Source of the DNA: Bacillota bacterium | GTDB lineage: Bacteria; Bacillota; Clostridia; Peptostreptococcales; Anaerovoracaceae | Assembly (NCBI GenBank): GCA_030536355.1 | Contig: JAUNQD010000005.1 | Span: 40,638 to 104,637, forward strand | Reading direction: 5' to 3' | DNA length: 64,000 nucleotides | Shown here: positions 43,440-52,701 of the stretch, piece by piece | Numbering within the stretch: the stretch's first letter is position 1 | Layout of the letters: every line of letters starts with the position of its first letter | Made by a program: the position numbers and the translations under genes | The notes under the pieces: generated by a model | What the model was told of the DNA's origin: nothing | Seen by the model: only the letters and a program-made list of their open reading frames with translations | Databases searched by the model: none

Positions 43440-44405
43440 TTATTGTTCCTCTTGTCCATCCTCAATATCCCCGTTTATAACACAAATCACGCCGACCCTG
43501 TTCTTTACATCCATCTTCCTGAAGATGTTGTAAATATGAGTCTTGACTGTGCTTTCGGAAAGATATAGGATCTCTGCTATCTCTTTATTGCTCTTGCCGC
43601 TATATATGAGTTCTATCAGCTCTTTTTCTCTCGGTGTCAATTTAAACTGAATGCACACTTCTTCCAATCTGTCGGCCGTATCATTCCTGCTTGCTGACTC
43701 ACTGCTCTCAGAGAAAGTCTCAAGGAAAACTTTGTGATATGTATAAACCAGAGTAACTGCACTTATTATCAGCCAGAATATGATAGTAAGATCCAGCGGA
43801 GCTCTTATGAACGCACTGTTTCCCCAGTAAACCGATGTTTCGCCCCAGAAGTATGATACATAGTTCCAGATAAGCATCGCTGATACTATCACCATATAAC
43901 CCAGTGACAATTTATCATTGGCAGTTGCCGCAAATAATATATGTGCTATGGAAGCTGTCAGGAAAGATATGATAAGCACCACGTCTGTAGCCAGCAGAAG
44001 CCACTTCATCGTATAGAAATGTTCTATGCTGAAGAAGAATGTCAAAAGTGCCCACATGGCCGCATAAAACACAAGATAGCTCTTTACCATTTTATCTATC
44101 AGCCTCAGAGCATCTCTCTTGATGATCTTTTCCTGAACATTGAGCCACAAATACATATTTCCTGCGATTATACAGTTGCCTATTCGCATGATCTTAAGGC
44201 TGTTGAATCCGCCAATGACGTAATCCAGATAATATATTGCCATGTCATAGAAGCACATCACCAACAGACCTATGGCAAATAGGGCCATCGCTTTATTGAA
44301 TTGTATCCTGCCTCTGCTCTTTCCGAGAAAAGCGATAGTAAGCGCTGACGCACCTAATATGATGCACAGCATATATGCTATCAAAATCAATTCTTTAATA
44401 AACAC
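43440..44405 (-). CDS. Membrane-bound LuxR-type regulator
   Basis: 321 aa, GTG start with AAGGA 8 nt upstream. The N-terminal 240 residues form about seven membrane helices with no recognised ligand-binding domain. The C-terminal 65 residues are a LuxR HTH (LTPREKELIELIYSGKSNKEIAEILYLSESTVKTH). It lies 17 nt after lysC, so it may be cotranscribed with metK and lysC and be under S-box control. The inducing signal is unknown; a membrane-sensed signal is inferred from the topology. Confidence 0.88.
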   Translation of the reverse strand: MFIKELILIAYMLCIILGASALTIAFLGKSRGRIQFNKAMALFAIGLLVMCFYDMAIYYLDYVIGGFNSLKIMRIGNCIIAGNMYLWLNVQEKIIKRDALRLIDKMVKSYLVFYAAMWALLTFFFSIEHFYTMKWLLLATDVVLIISFLTASIAHILFAATANDKLSLGYMVIVSAMLIWNYVSYFWGETSVYWGNSAFIRAPLDLTIIFWLIISAVTLVYTYHKVFLETFSESSESASRNDTADRLEEVCIQFKLTPREKELIELIYSGKSNKEIAEILYLSESTVKTHIYNIFRKMDVKNRVGVICVINGDIEDGQEEQ

Positions 44406-44422
44406 GCTTCACGTCCTTATCT

Positions 44423-45736
44423 TTATGATACAAATGCTTCGTAGATAGCCTTGATGGCTTTTTCGAAGTCTTTGTTTTCAACTCCGACGATAATGTTCAT
44501 TTCACTTGAACCCTGGTCGATCATTCTCACATTGACACCGGCTTCTGCCAATGCTGTGAACAGCTTCGCGGATACACCTGTTCTTGAAGACATGCCTGCA
44601 CCTACTGTAGCGATCTGAGCCATGTTATCAAATGTTTCGATATTATCAGGTTTGAGCTGTCTGTATATCTCTTCAATGATCTCGTCCAGCTTACCGTCCA
44701 GTGCTCTGTTGTCTATAACGATGGACACTGTATCTATACCGCTTGGCAGGTGTTCGATGGCGATATCGTTGTCTTCGAGGATGCCTGCCAGCTTTCTGAT
44801 AAAGCCTCTTTCTGTGCTGAGACCATTTTTGCTGATAGCGATTACAGTGAAGTCCTTGCTTCCTGCAATACCTGAAATTATTCTATCACTGTTTTTGTCA
44901 GGTTCTGATGCGATCATTGTTCCCGGATCTTCAGGCTTATTGGTATTTCTGATGTTGATAGGAATATTTGCTATCCTTGCTGGATAGATCGCATCTTCAT
45001 GAAGTACTGATGCTCCCATATATGAAAGCTCTCTCAATTCTTTATATGAGATGGTACCGATAGGCTTAGGATTCTTAACGATCCTAGGGTCTGCCATCAG
45101 GAAACCTGAAACGTCAGTCCAGTTTTCATAAACATCAGCTTCCATTGCTCTTGCGATAAGTGCTCCTGTGATGTCAGATCCGCCTCTTGAGAAAGTCTTC
45201 ACTGTTCCGTCGATCTTGGCTCCGTAGAAGCCCGGGATAACTGCCTTCTCATGCTTGCTGAGTTCCTGCTTGATAGCAGTATTAGTCAGATCCTCCATGA
45301 ATCTGCCCTTTTCATCGAATCTTATCATTGATGCTGCATCCACGAAGTCATATCCCAGATATGAAGCGATCAGCTTAGCATTGAGATATTCTCCTCTGCT
45401 TGCTATGTAGTCAGCAGTAGCGCCTTTTTCAAGATTAGCCTTGATCTCATCGAATTCTTTCTTCAGGTTGATATCTGCATTGAGATTCACATCTACTGCC
45501 ATGAATCTGTCGCAGATAACCTGGAAGATCTGTTCGTAAGGGATCTTATGCTCGATATGAGTCTTACAAAGGTACAGCAAATCTGTTATCTTGCTGTCGT
45601 CTGCATATCTTTTTCCCGGTGCTGATACTACTACGTATTTGATGTCATTGTCGGCTTCGATGATATTCTTTATCTTTTCTATCTGTAATGCATCGGCAAC
45701 TGATGAGCCGCCGAATTTAGCTACTTTCAATCCCAT
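44423..45736 (-). CDS. lysC: Aspartate kinase
   Basis: 437 aa. It phosphorylates aspartate for Lys, Thr and Met synthesis. KFGGSSVAD at the start, the FSRGGSDITGAL catalytic loop near residue 190, and two C-terminal ACT domains for feedback control (VIAISKNGLSTERGF, VGAGMSSRTGVSAKLF) are present. It follows metK by 7 nt under the same S-box, consistent with a methionine-oriented isoform. Confidence 0.94.
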   Translation of the reverse strand: MGLKVAKFGGSSVADALQIEKIKNIIEADNDIKYVVVSAPGKRYADDSKITDLLYLCKTHIEHKIPYEQIFQVICDRFMAVDVNLNADINLKKEFDEIKANLEKGATADYIASRGEYLNAKLIASYLGYDFVDAASMIRFDEKGRFMEDLTNTAIKQELSKHEKAVIPGFYGAKIDGTVKTFSRGGSDITGALIARAMEADVYENWTDVSGFLMADPRIVKNPKPIGTISYKELRELSYMGASVLHEDAIYPARIANIPINIRNTNKPEDPGTMIASEPDKNSDRIISGIAGSKDFTVIAISKNGLSTERGFIRKLAGILEDNDIAIEHLPSGIDTVSIVIDNRALDGKLDEIIEEIYRQLKPDNIETFDNMAQIATVGAGMSSRTGVSAKLFTALAEAGVNVRMIDQGSSEMNIIVGVENKDFEKAIKAIYEAFVS

Positions 45737-45743
45737 ATATATC

Positions 45744-46928
45744 TTATATTTCCTTTCTCAATGCTTCTGCCTTATCAGTCTTTTCCCAAGGCAGATCGAT
45801 GTCTGTTCTTCCGAAATGTCCGTAAGCTGCTACCTGTCTGTAGATAGGTCTTCTCAAGTCAAGGTTCTTGATGATAGCTGCAGGTCTCAGATCGAAATGC
45901 TTTGATACGATCTCTGACAGCTTTTCATCGGAAACCTTACCTGTTCCGAAAGAGTCTACCATGATGGATACAGGCTTAGCTACGCCGATAGCGTATGCCA
46001 GCTGGATCTCACACTTGTCAGCCAGTCCTGCTGCTACGATATTCTTAGCAACGTATCTTGCTGCATAAGCTGCTGAACGGTCAACCTTAGTGGGGTCTTT
46101 ACCGCTGAATGCGCCGCCGCCGTGACGAGCGTATCCGCCGTAAGTATCAACGATGATCTTTCTTCCTGTCAGACCGGAGTCTCCGTTAGGTCCACCGATA
46201 ACGAATCTACCTGTTGGGTTGATGAAGTACTTGGTTTCTTCGTCAAGAAGATCTGCATCTACAACAGGCTCTACTACATGTTTGATAAGGTCTGCTCTGA
46301 TCTGTTCCAATGTAGCTTCAGGATCATGCTGCGTTGAGATAACGATAGTATCGATCCTCTTTACCTTGTCTCCATCATATTCAACAGTTACCTGTGTCTT
46401 GCCGTCAGGTCTCAGGTAAGGAAGAGTTCCGTTCTTTCTAACTTCTGTAAGCCTTCTTGCCAGCTTATGAGCCAGTGCGATAGGCATTGGCATAAGTTCA
46501 GGAGTTTCATTGCAGGCAAAACCGAACATCATTCCCTGGTCTCCGGCACCTGTTTCTTCAAACTCATCTGTATCAGCCATTTCGCCTTCTTTGTATTCAA
46601 GAGCTTTGTCAACACCCATAGCGATATCAGGTGACTGTTCATCGATGGCTGTCAGGATAGCACATACGTTGCCATCGTAACCATATTCACCCTTGTTATA
46701 TCCTATGTCACAAATCACTTCTCTTGCTATCTTCTGAATGTCGATATAGCATTCTGTACTGATTTCTCCCATTACCATGGCATATCCCGTATTGGCTGTA
46801 GTTTCAGCTGCCACTCTGCCTGTAGGGTCTGCTTCTAAGATCGCATCTACGATAGCGTCTGAGATCTGGTCGCAGATCTTATCCGGATGCCCTTCTGTTA
46901 CTGATTCTGATGTGAATAATTTTCTCAT
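45744..46928 (-). CDS. metK: S-adenosylmethionine synthetase
   Basis: 394 aa, makes SAM from Met and ATP. The family signatures [24 protein letters not shown] (as [12 protein letters not shown]) and [16 protein letters not shown] are present. GGAGG precedes the ATG. It is preceded by a SAM riboswitch and followed by lysC. Confidence 0.97.
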   Translation of the reverse strand: MRKLFTSESVTEGHPDKICDQISDAIVDAILEADPTGRVAAETTANTGYAMVMGEISTECYIDIQKIAREVICDIGYNKGEYGYDGNVCAILTAIDEQSPDIAMGVDKALEYKEGEMADTDEFEETGAGDQGMMFGFACNETPELMPMPIALAHKLARRLTEVRKNGTLPYLRPDGKTQVTVEYDGDKVKRIDTIVISTQHDPEATLEQIRADLIKHVVEPVVDADLLDEETKYFINPTGRFVIGGPNGDSGLTGRKIIVDTYGGYARHGGGAFSGKDPTKVDRSAAYAARYVAKNIVAAGLADKCEIQLAYAIGVAKPVSIMVDSFGTGKVSDEKLSEIVSKHFDLRPAAIIKNLDLRRPIYRQVAAYGHFGRTDIDLPWEKTDKAEALRKEI

Positions 46929-46967
46929 TCTTTTAACCTCCGTTTTAAACTGATCCCATTTGATAAA

Positions 46968-47166
46968 GAAAAGCCTCTTTCGCTGCAGGAAAGAGACGTG
47001 GTTTACGGTTATCTTTCCTCATCTTTCAGAATAGAATATCCTGTAGGATTTAGCACCTTCCGTGCTTCAAGGCGCCGGTCTTATTGTTGACCTCAACGTT
47101 GAAATTTCACTAGGTTGCCGGGTTTCGCAGGGCCTATTCCCTCCACCGCTCTTAATAAGGATCTTT
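46968..47166 (-). promoter_or_regulatory. SAM-I (S-box) riboswitch
   Basis: On the minus strand the S-box core reads TATTAAGAGCGGTGGAGGGA, then CCCGGCAACC, GGTGCTAAATCCTACAG and AGATGAGG. It is followed by a terminator stem GTCTCTTTCC/GGAAAGAGGC-like (46972-46997) with a T-run. High SAM would cause termination before metK. Confidence 0.96.
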
Positions 47167-47183
47167 TGATTTCTTAATATCTT

Positions 47184-47212
47184 ATTATATTAATAATTAA
47201 AATCAGTGTCAA
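47184..47212 (-). promoter_or_regulatory. Promoter of the S-box-metK operon
   Basis: Perfect consensus: TTGACA (47207-47212), a 17-bp spacer and TATAAT (47184-47189) on the minus strand, close before the S-box. Confidence 0.93.
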
Positions 47213-47238
47213 TAGATTCGGGCCAATCAGCCGACCTC

Positions 47239-47266
47239 TTGTAATTTTTTTTAAATAGGGTATACT
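47239..47266 (+). promoter_or_regulatory. Promoter of the 403-aa unknown gene
   Basis: TTGTAA (47239-47244), a 16-bp spacer and TATACT (47261-47266). Transcription would start about 47273, supporting the downstream TTG start. Confidence 0.55.
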
Positions 47267-47304
47267 CTTCATATATCCAAATGTATTTTAATGAGGTAAC
47301 ACCA

Positions 47305-48516
47305 TTGAACAAACCTGTATTTACAGTAATCGAAGGCGGTCTTCTTACTGCCGAAAAGAACGCTAAAATGCACTTTAAATCAGCCTATGTAACGGATACT
47401 CGTCTCATGGGCGTACTTGCTGTGTATGCACGCTGGAGAAAAGATCTCCCCGGGGCATATGATTTTGATGATGAAGACAACGAACTTCATCAATTCTTCT
47501 ATATCGACTGTGAAGAAATGGGGCTTGAAACATATAAAAGCATCCTCGGCAACGATCGCGAAGAGATCGATCTGGTGGAGCAGGCATTAGTAGGCGGCCT
47601 CGGCGCCAAAAAAATCTCTTTGTCAGAACGGCAGCTGCGCGCTTTGCTTACCTTCTATAAGAATTTCAATAAGCATAACGGCTTGCCGCTCCCTCAAAAT
47701 TACGACGAATATGGTTTCGTACTTGATGAAGAGACTGTCCTTAGCGAAGCCGAACAAGATACTCTGATGTCACTCATCTGCAGTGATATAACTTCTGACT
47801 ATCAGGCTGTAAATTACTTTCTTATGAGACTCTTTGGCCGAGATTTCAGCGGCGCATCATATTTGGCGTCCAAATCTTGTCCTCTCGATATATACAGTAA
47901 TTATTTTCAGGCTACCTTCTGTAAGAATGTAATAGACAAGGCCCGCGAATACGACGACGGCGCTGTCGCTTATGTTTGCGAATCCCTCATTGAAATGGGA
48001 GGCAACTACGAGATCATCATCTCTGAAGTGGTAGTGAAAGATCTTAAGGTCATGGATTGCCGCCATTGCTCCGGTTTCGCAGCAAGTTCTGCAGAAGCAG
48101 CCATGATGCTGGCTAAACCTGAATTTGTCACTGTTTATGAAGTAATGCTCAGCGACGAAGATATGGACAATAACATCGGTGAACTGACAGTCAATCTCAA
48201 CACCGTGATGTCTAACCACGAAAACGGCAGGATGTTCATGGCATTCAAACCTACCAACGACCATGTCAACAGCCGTATTTTCAGACTCAGCAACGATGTC
48301 AAGGGAGTATATTTCCTGACTGACTTCGGTCAGCTTATAGCATCGGCATACAGCCTGCAAGACATCCGCTATCTGGAAAACAAACTGAAGATGAGTCCGC
48401 TCGCTCCGTTCCTTATGGTTACAGCCAAATACGAATTCAAGGAGCCGGTGTTGTTTGAATTTATTCAGAGCGACTTCGAGGACTTCGACGATTTTCTGGA
48501 GTTTATTAGGGAGTAA
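47305..48516 (+). CDS. Conserved-looking protein of unknown function
   Basis: 403 aa from a TTG start. The ATG at 47281 lies about 8 nt after the predicted transcription start and has no ribosome site, while TTG at 47305 has GAGG 8 nt upstream; so TTG is preferred. It is soluble and acidic, with Cys/His residues at MDCRHCSGFAASSAEAA near residue 255 and a C-terminal acidic tail (DFEDFDDFLEF). I recognise no family. It has its own promoter and a terminator inside a repeat-bearing region. Confidence 0.8.
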   Translation: MNKPVFTVIEGGLLTAEKNAKMHFKSAYVTDTRLMGVLAVYARWRKDLPGAYDFDDEDNELHQFFYIDCEEMGLETYKSILGNDREEIDLVEQALVGGLGAKKISLSERQLRALLTFYKNFNKHNGLPLPQNYDEYGFVLDEETVLSEAEQDTLMSLICSDITSDYQAVNYFLMRLFGRDFSGASYLASKSCPLDIYSNYFQATFCKNVIDKAREYDDGAVAYVCESLIEMGGNYEIIISEVVVKDLKVMDCRHCSGFAASSAEAAMMLAKPEFVTVYEVMLSDEDMDNNIGELTVNLNTVMSNHENGRMFMAFKPTNDHVNSRIFRLSNDVKGVYFLTDFGQLIASAYSLQDIRYLENKLKMSPLAPFLMVTAKYEFKEPVLFEFIQSDFEDFDDFLEFIRE

Positions 48517-48579
48517 CTTTCGTCATCCCACGTTGTCGGTCGGCTGTGCTACCAATCAGATTTTCTGTAAAAAATGGTG

Positions 48580-48622
48580 TTTTATGTATATTCGCCTTTC
48601 TCACGTGCGTTCCTACATAAAA
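48580..48622. repeat. 43-bp palindromic element, copy 3
   Basis: Arms TTTTATGTA... (48580-48590) and TACATAAAA (48614-48622) around a loop containing CTTTCTCACGTGCG. The flank AAATCTTGAT matches the flank of copy 2. Confidence 0.78.
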
Positions 48623-48650
48623 TAAATCTTGATTCCATCAAAACCACATT

Positions 48651-48687
48651 AAAAAGACCCTTTTTTGATAAAGTAAGGGTCCTTTTT
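48651..48687. terminator. Bidirectional terminator between the unknown gene and the serine hydrolase
   Basis: Stem AAAAAGACCCTT (48651-48662) with AAGGGTCCTTTTT (48675-48687), one bulge; A/T-runs on both sides. It sits between palindrome copies 3 and 4. Confidence 0.88.
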
Positions 48688-48714
48688 AGTTAAACACTAA
48701 TGTTTTCTATATAT

Positions 48715-48757
48715 TTTTATGTATCTAAAGCTTTCTTCGTCCGTTATCTACATAAAA
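48715..48757. repeat. 43-bp palindromic element, copy 4
   Basis: Arms TTTTATGTA (48715-48723) and TACATAAAA (48749-48757); the loop contains CTTTCTTCGTCCG. Its right arm supplies the stop and last codons of the serine hydrolase gene. Confidence 0.78.
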
Positions 48758-49953
48758 GTCATTACCACTGCCTCAAACAATTGCTTATTAAGTTTCTTCA
48801 GCGGCGCATCTGTCAAGTTGCAAAGCAGCGCTGTCGCTATCCCAAGCTCAGGGCACATCCAGAAACTTGTCCTGAATCCGTCGTCACTGCCCTCGTGGCC
48901 GACAAGTGTATATTCATATGCCTCGCCATCCGCTGCCGTTACCGATTGTTTCCTCATGAACCACCCAAGCCCCATCTTCTCACCCGTATCCGGTACAGAT
49001 ACTCTCGATTCCCACATATCCTGAACAGTTTTCTCATGCAAAGGCGCACTCTGTGCTTCTTCCGGGTCTTCATGCAAAGGCGCACGCTTCATGAGGGCTG
49101 CCGCCCATTTCAGTAAGTCCCCTGTGGTCGAGGTCAGTGTCGAGCTTGGTGCATGCTGTCTTGTGTATGGGTATGCTTTTTCAAGATGGATCACTCGATC
49201 ACGACCTTTATAGTGAGGCATTGCAAGTCCAGCCTCATCTATTGCTTTTAAAATATCCTCGCAGCCTCTCTTACACTCAGGCACTTCTTCATTCAATTCG
49301 CTTATCCTTCCGAAAGTAAAGAATGTCGTATCATCCATTCCTAATGGTCCAAATACTTCTCTCGCCACAAACTCTTCAAACGGCATTCCCGACACTTCAG
49401 CGATCACAAGGCCCAGTAAATCATAAGCCGTGCTGCTGTATCTGAATTTCCCTGCTAACGGATCCCACAGCAGCTTCCTGCCGCTCACTTCATCTGACAA
49501 GGCATATTCCTTCAATGAATCATCCGCCGTCTTATGCTCTTCCCAATGATAATCACCAACATCAGTCAGCCCTGAAGTATGCTCCAGCATCGACTCGATA
49601 GTTATATTCTTCCATCGTTCATCAGCGATAGACAAATACGGCAATACATCGACAAGATGGTCCGACAAACTCAGTTTGCCATCCTCAACCAGCCTCATGA
49701 TACCCATTACTGTGAAGAGTTTCGAGACCGAAGTGCAGTGGAACACAGTATCTGCCTGCACAAGATCCTTAGTTTCATAATTTCTGTAACCGCCGGCACC
49801 GGTGAAAAAGTAAGGGGTTCCTTCTGCATCTTTCTGTTCTACTCCCACGGCACATACTCCTACAGTGATTCCCGGGATATCATAGAAATCCATGGTATTC
49901 TTTATGAAGTTTTCGCATACACGGTCAAGTGCATTCTTGTCTTTTATGATCAT
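48748..49953 (-). CDS. Serine hydrolase, beta-lactamase/class C PBP family
   Basis: 401 aa. Family members hydrolyse D-Ala peptides or small esters. The SxxK nucleophile is in HCTSVSKLFT near residue 76, the YxN-equivalent is YSS in FRYSSTAYDLLG near residue 170, and a C-terminal VGHEGSDDGFR resembles the HxG/KTG box. No clear signal peptide is seen, so it may be cytoplasmic. An unusual 12-aa duplication (APLHED-PEEAQ-S / APLHEK, about residues 292-310) is encoded by two copies of TGCAAAGGCGCAC 36 nt apart. True antibiotic resistance is not implied. Confidence 0.88.
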   Translation of the reverse strand: MIIKDKNALDRVCENFIKNTMDFYDIPGITVGVCAVGVEQKDAEGTPYFFTGAGGYRNYETKDLVQADTVFHCTSVSKLFTVMGIMRLVEDGKLSLSDHLVDVLPYLSIADERWKNITIESMLEHTSGLTDVGDYHWEEHKTADDSLKEYALSDEVSGRKLLWDPLAGKFRYSSTAYDLLGLVIAEVSGMPFEEFVAREVFGPLGMDDTTFFTFGRISELNEEVPECKRGCEDILKAIDEAGLAMPHYKGRDRVIHLEKAYPYTRQHAPSSTLTSTTGDLLKWAAALMKRAPLHEDPEEAQSAPLHEKTVQDMWESRVSVPDTGEKMGLGWFMRKQSVTAADGEAYEYTLVGHEGSDDGFRTSFWMCPELGIATALLCNLTDAPLKKLNKQLFEAVVMTFM

Positions 49954-50017
49954 CTGAACTATCCTTATATCTTATTATCTTCAGAGCGTATTCTTCTATG
50001 GAATTACTCCCCCGCTC

Positions 50018-50027
50018 ATGCTATAAT
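50018..50027 (+). promoter_or_regulatory. Extended -10 promoter of the aldo/keto reductase gene
   Basis: TGC directly before TATAAT (50022-50027) forms an extended -10; the -35 is weak. Confidence 0.55.
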
Positions 50028-50084
50028 CAATTAAAGCATAACATCAAACGTTATTTCCTACATGATAAAACAAGGAGAACTCAC

Positions 50085-51209
50085 ATGCAATACAGGAAAT
50101 TCAATAAAATAGACAAAGACGTTTCTCTGCTGGGAATGGGATGTATGAGACTTCCGCAGCTGGAAGACGGTTCAGTAGATGAAGCTGAAGCCATCGACAT
50201 CATCAGATCTGCCATCGATGCAGGTGTCAATTATGTCGATACGGCCTACACATACCATGGAGGTAATTCAGAAAAAGTATTGGGCAAGGCCCTCAAGGAC
50301 GGTTATAGAGAAAAGGTCCTCCTGGCTGACAAGATGCCTATCTGGCTGGCTAAAGACGAAGAGCAAATGAAGAATATCTTCTATAAGCAACTGGAAAGAC
50401 TTGATGTGGATTGCATCGATATGTATCTGGTCCACAATGTAAGCGTACCGGGATGGAAACGATGCAAGAAACTGAATCTTATGCCTTTCCTGGAAGAAAT
50501 GCAGGCGCAAGGCAAGATCAAGCATATAGGCTTCTCATTCCACGATAAGCTGGAATTTTTCAAAGAAATGATAGATGAGTATGACTGGAAATTCTGCCAG
50601 ATCCAGTTGAACTTCATGGATAAAAACTTCCAGGCAGGCGTTGAAGGTCTCAAATATGCTGCCGAAAAAGGTCTCGATGTCATCATAATGGAACCTCTCA
50701 AGGGCGGCAGACTGACAGACTTCGTCCCTCCTACAGTACAGAAACTATGGGATGAGGCAGAAACGCAGAAGACTCCTGCAGAATGGGCATTCAAATGGCT
50801 GGCCGCATTCCCTGAAGTCAAGCTGATGCTCAGTGGTATGAGTTCAAGACAGCAGCTGATGCAGAACATCGAAACTATATCCAAGGAAGATGTTGCCGTT
50901 CTCACAGACAGTGAAAGATCACTGATCGATAGAGTTTCAGATGAATACAACAGACTTATCAAATATTCCTGCACAGGATGTCAGTACTGTCTGCCATGTC
51001 CTCAGAAACTGGAAATACCTAAGATAATCGGATACTACAACGACTGGAACGTTTATGAACATAATCCATCGACTAAGTTTGAATACAATACATGGCTTGT
51101 GAAACACGGTTCCGACTGCATAGGCTGTAAGGCCTGCGAAGAAAAATGTCCGCAGTCTATCCCTATCGCTCAGGCGATGAAGGATGCTGCAGATGCCTTC
51201 GGCAAGTAA
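50085..51209 (+). CDS. Aldo/keto reductase with C-terminal ferredoxin domain
   Basis: 374 aa from the ATG with AAGGAG. The N-terminal TIM barrel carries the reductase tetrad region (DTAYTYHGG with the catalytic Tyr, KMPIWLAKD Lys region, VHNVS replacing the usual H). The C-terminal 80 residues hold two Cys clusters, CTGCQYCLPCP and CIGCKACEEKCP, for 4Fe-4S clusters. This domain pair is common in anaerobes and probably takes electrons from ferredoxin-like donors. The upstream frame to 49998 is not used. Two terminators follow. Confidence 0.93.
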   Translation: MQYRKFNKIDKDVSLLGMGCMRLPQLEDGSVDEAEAIDIIRSAIDAGVNYVDTAYTYHGGNSEKVLGKALKDGYREKVLLADKMPIWLAKDEEQMKNIFYKQLERLDVDCIDMYLVHNVSVPGWKRCKKLNLMPFLEEMQAQGKIKHIGFSFHDKLEFFKEMIDEYDWKFCQIQLNFMDKNFQAGVEGLKYAAEKGLDVIIMEPLKGGRLTDFVPPTVQKLWDEAETQKTPAEWAFKWLAAFPEVKLMLSGMSSRQQLMQNIETISKEDVAVLTDSERSLIDRVSDEYNRLIKYSCTGCQYCLPCPQKLEIPKIIGYYNDWNVYEHNPSTKFEYNTWLVKHGSDCIGCKACEEKCPQSIPIAQAMKDAADAFGK

Positions 51210-51243
51210 TCATTATTCTGCAAAGTGCACAACATCAAGATGC

Positions 51244-51313
51244 AAAACGCCCCGCAAATACGCGGGGTTTTCTTTTGCATCAAAAAATCGCCTTGGAAAA
51301 CCAAGGCGATTTT
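51244..51313. terminator. Double terminator between the aldo/keto reductase and saccharopine-dehydrogenase-like genes
   Basis: First stem CCCCGC/GCGGGG (51250-51255 with 51262-51267) followed by TTTTCTTTT. Second stem AAATCGCCTTGG (51285-51296) with its complement, loop AAAA, T-rich. A TGCAAAGTGCAC motif (51219-51230) precedes them. Confidence 0.88.
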
Positions 51314-51361
51314 TATACCCTATTTGTCTGTTAATACTGTGACCTAATCAGTTAAAACTAA

Positions 51362-52645
51362 TTATTTCAGCATATCCAGCATCATCTTTTCGTTCAGAGC
51401 GTCAGCATATTCGGAATCCATTTCTCTGATACCAGCTGGGAATCCGTACTTAGCCAGTCTTTCTACGAATGGATCTGGATCGAAGTGTTCTGGACCCCAT
51501 GCACCTGCATCGTTCCAGATTCCCTTAGCGATCAGTTCCATCATGATTACAGGACCTACTGCAGTCTGAGCAACTACTGAGTTAGTAGTGTACTTAGCGA
51601 TACATTCCTGGTTGTCAGCGATCTGATACAGGTAAACTGATCTGTACTTGCCATCTTTCCATCCAGTTACCCATGAACCAGCACAACCCTTACCAGTCAT
51701 AGTTTCTGTTGAGCTTACTGGGTTAGGGATAACCTTACATACGAAGTCTCTTGGAGTGATTTCGCTGTCGCCAACCTTGATCTTAGTGTGCTTGTCATCC
51801 AGTCCCCATCCGTGCAGAACCATCAGCTTAGCTCTGAATTCTGCAGGAACGCCGTACTTGAATGTTACTCTGTTACAATCGATTTCTCTTGGAACGAGCA
51901 GTACTTCTTCGTGTTCTACGTTAACTACTTCTACGTCGCCGATTCCGCCAGGGAAGTTGAAGATTTCAGGTTCGGAGAACTGTTCTGTACAGAACCAGTG
52001 TCCTTCAGGGAATTCTTCGTTCTTTTCCCAGATTACTGGAGGAGCCAGACATTCTTCGATAGTTGTCCATACGGAGAATCCGAAGTCTGAATCAGTGTTT
52101 CCATAGTTGTCGCCGTCTCTTACGTCAACTCTGTCGATCTTGTCGAACAGGTGCTTCTGAGCATACTTAGCGAAAACGTCAGCCATACCAGGTTCAACAC
52201 CTGAACCGCAAACTGCGATCTTACCTGATTCGATCCATTCCTTCTGCTTAGCGAACTGATAGTCACCTAACTTAACGTTAGCCAGTTCATAAGGCTTTTC
52301 AGGATGTGGAGTTCCCAGTGTCATAGCACAGTCAAGGTATCCGATCTTGCATTCCAGACATGTGTCGAAGATGCAAGGGTTCATTCTAGGGTCACAGCAG
52401 TTCATAGCGAAGTCGATATCGTGTTCAGCAACTACAGCTTTGATGCTTTCAGGATCCATAGCGTTTACAAATGCAGGAACGAACTTTCCGCCGCCGCAAA
52501 TTTCGTTTGCAACAACCTTAGCTCTTTCTTCGTTGAAGTCTGCAACTACAACTTTTTCAGCCCAGTCGCCTTCTGCTCCTGCTAACTGGATGATCTTAGC
52601 AGCTGAAGTACCAACTCCGCCTGCTCCAATGATAAGTAATTTCAT
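51362..52645 (-). CDS. Saccharopine dehydrogenase/carboxynorspermidine synthase family oxidoreductase
   Basis: 427 aa. The ATG at 52645 follows GGAGGT; the upstream frame to 52675 is not used. It has an N-terminal Rossmann motif KLLIIGAGGVGTSAAKI, then AMNCCDPRMNPC, GVEPGMADVFAKYA and an alpha/beta C-terminal domain. Family members reduce or oxidise secondary amines linking amino-acid backbones in polyamine or lysine metabolism. Codon use and strong initiation signals suggest high expression. It follows an AraC-type gene on the same strand. The exact substrate is unknown. Confidence 0.88.
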   Translation of the reverse strand: MKLLIIGAGGVGTSAAKIIQLAGAEGDWAEKVVVADFNEERAKVVANEICGGGKFVPAFVNAMDPESIKAVVAEHDIDFAMNCCDPRMNPCIFDTCLECKIGYLDCAMTLGTPHPEKPYELANVKLGDYQFAKQKEWIESGKIAVCGSGVEPGMADVFAKYAQKHLFDKIDRVDVRDGDNYGNTDSDFGFSVWTTIEECLAPPVIWEKNEEFPEGHWFCTEQFSEPEIFNFPGGIGDVEVVNVEHEEVLLVPREIDCNRVTFKYGVPAEFRAKLMVLHGWGLDDKHTKIKVGDSEITPRDFVCKVIPNPVSSTETMTGKGCAGSWVTGWKDGKYRSVYLYQIADNQECIAKYTTNSVVAQTAVGPVIMMELIAKGIWNDAGAWGPEHFDPDPFVERLAKYGFPAGIREMDSEYADALNEKMMLDMLK

Positions 52646-52701
52646 CTTGTTACCTCCATAAATTGTTTTCAACAATTGATTAAACTATATAAGTTAATTT
52701 T

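Larger units (their letters stand above)
48517..48747. other. Intergenic region with a second pair of 43-bp palindromes around a terminator
   Basis: Contains copies 3 and 4 of the palindrome and the terminator 48651-48687, in the same order as at 17737-17903. No gene was seen. Confidence 0.8.

Noticed and set aside
48748..49953. Antibiotic-resistance beta-lactamase
   Set aside because: The fold is of the broad serine-hydrolase family, with no clear export signal and no resistance context.
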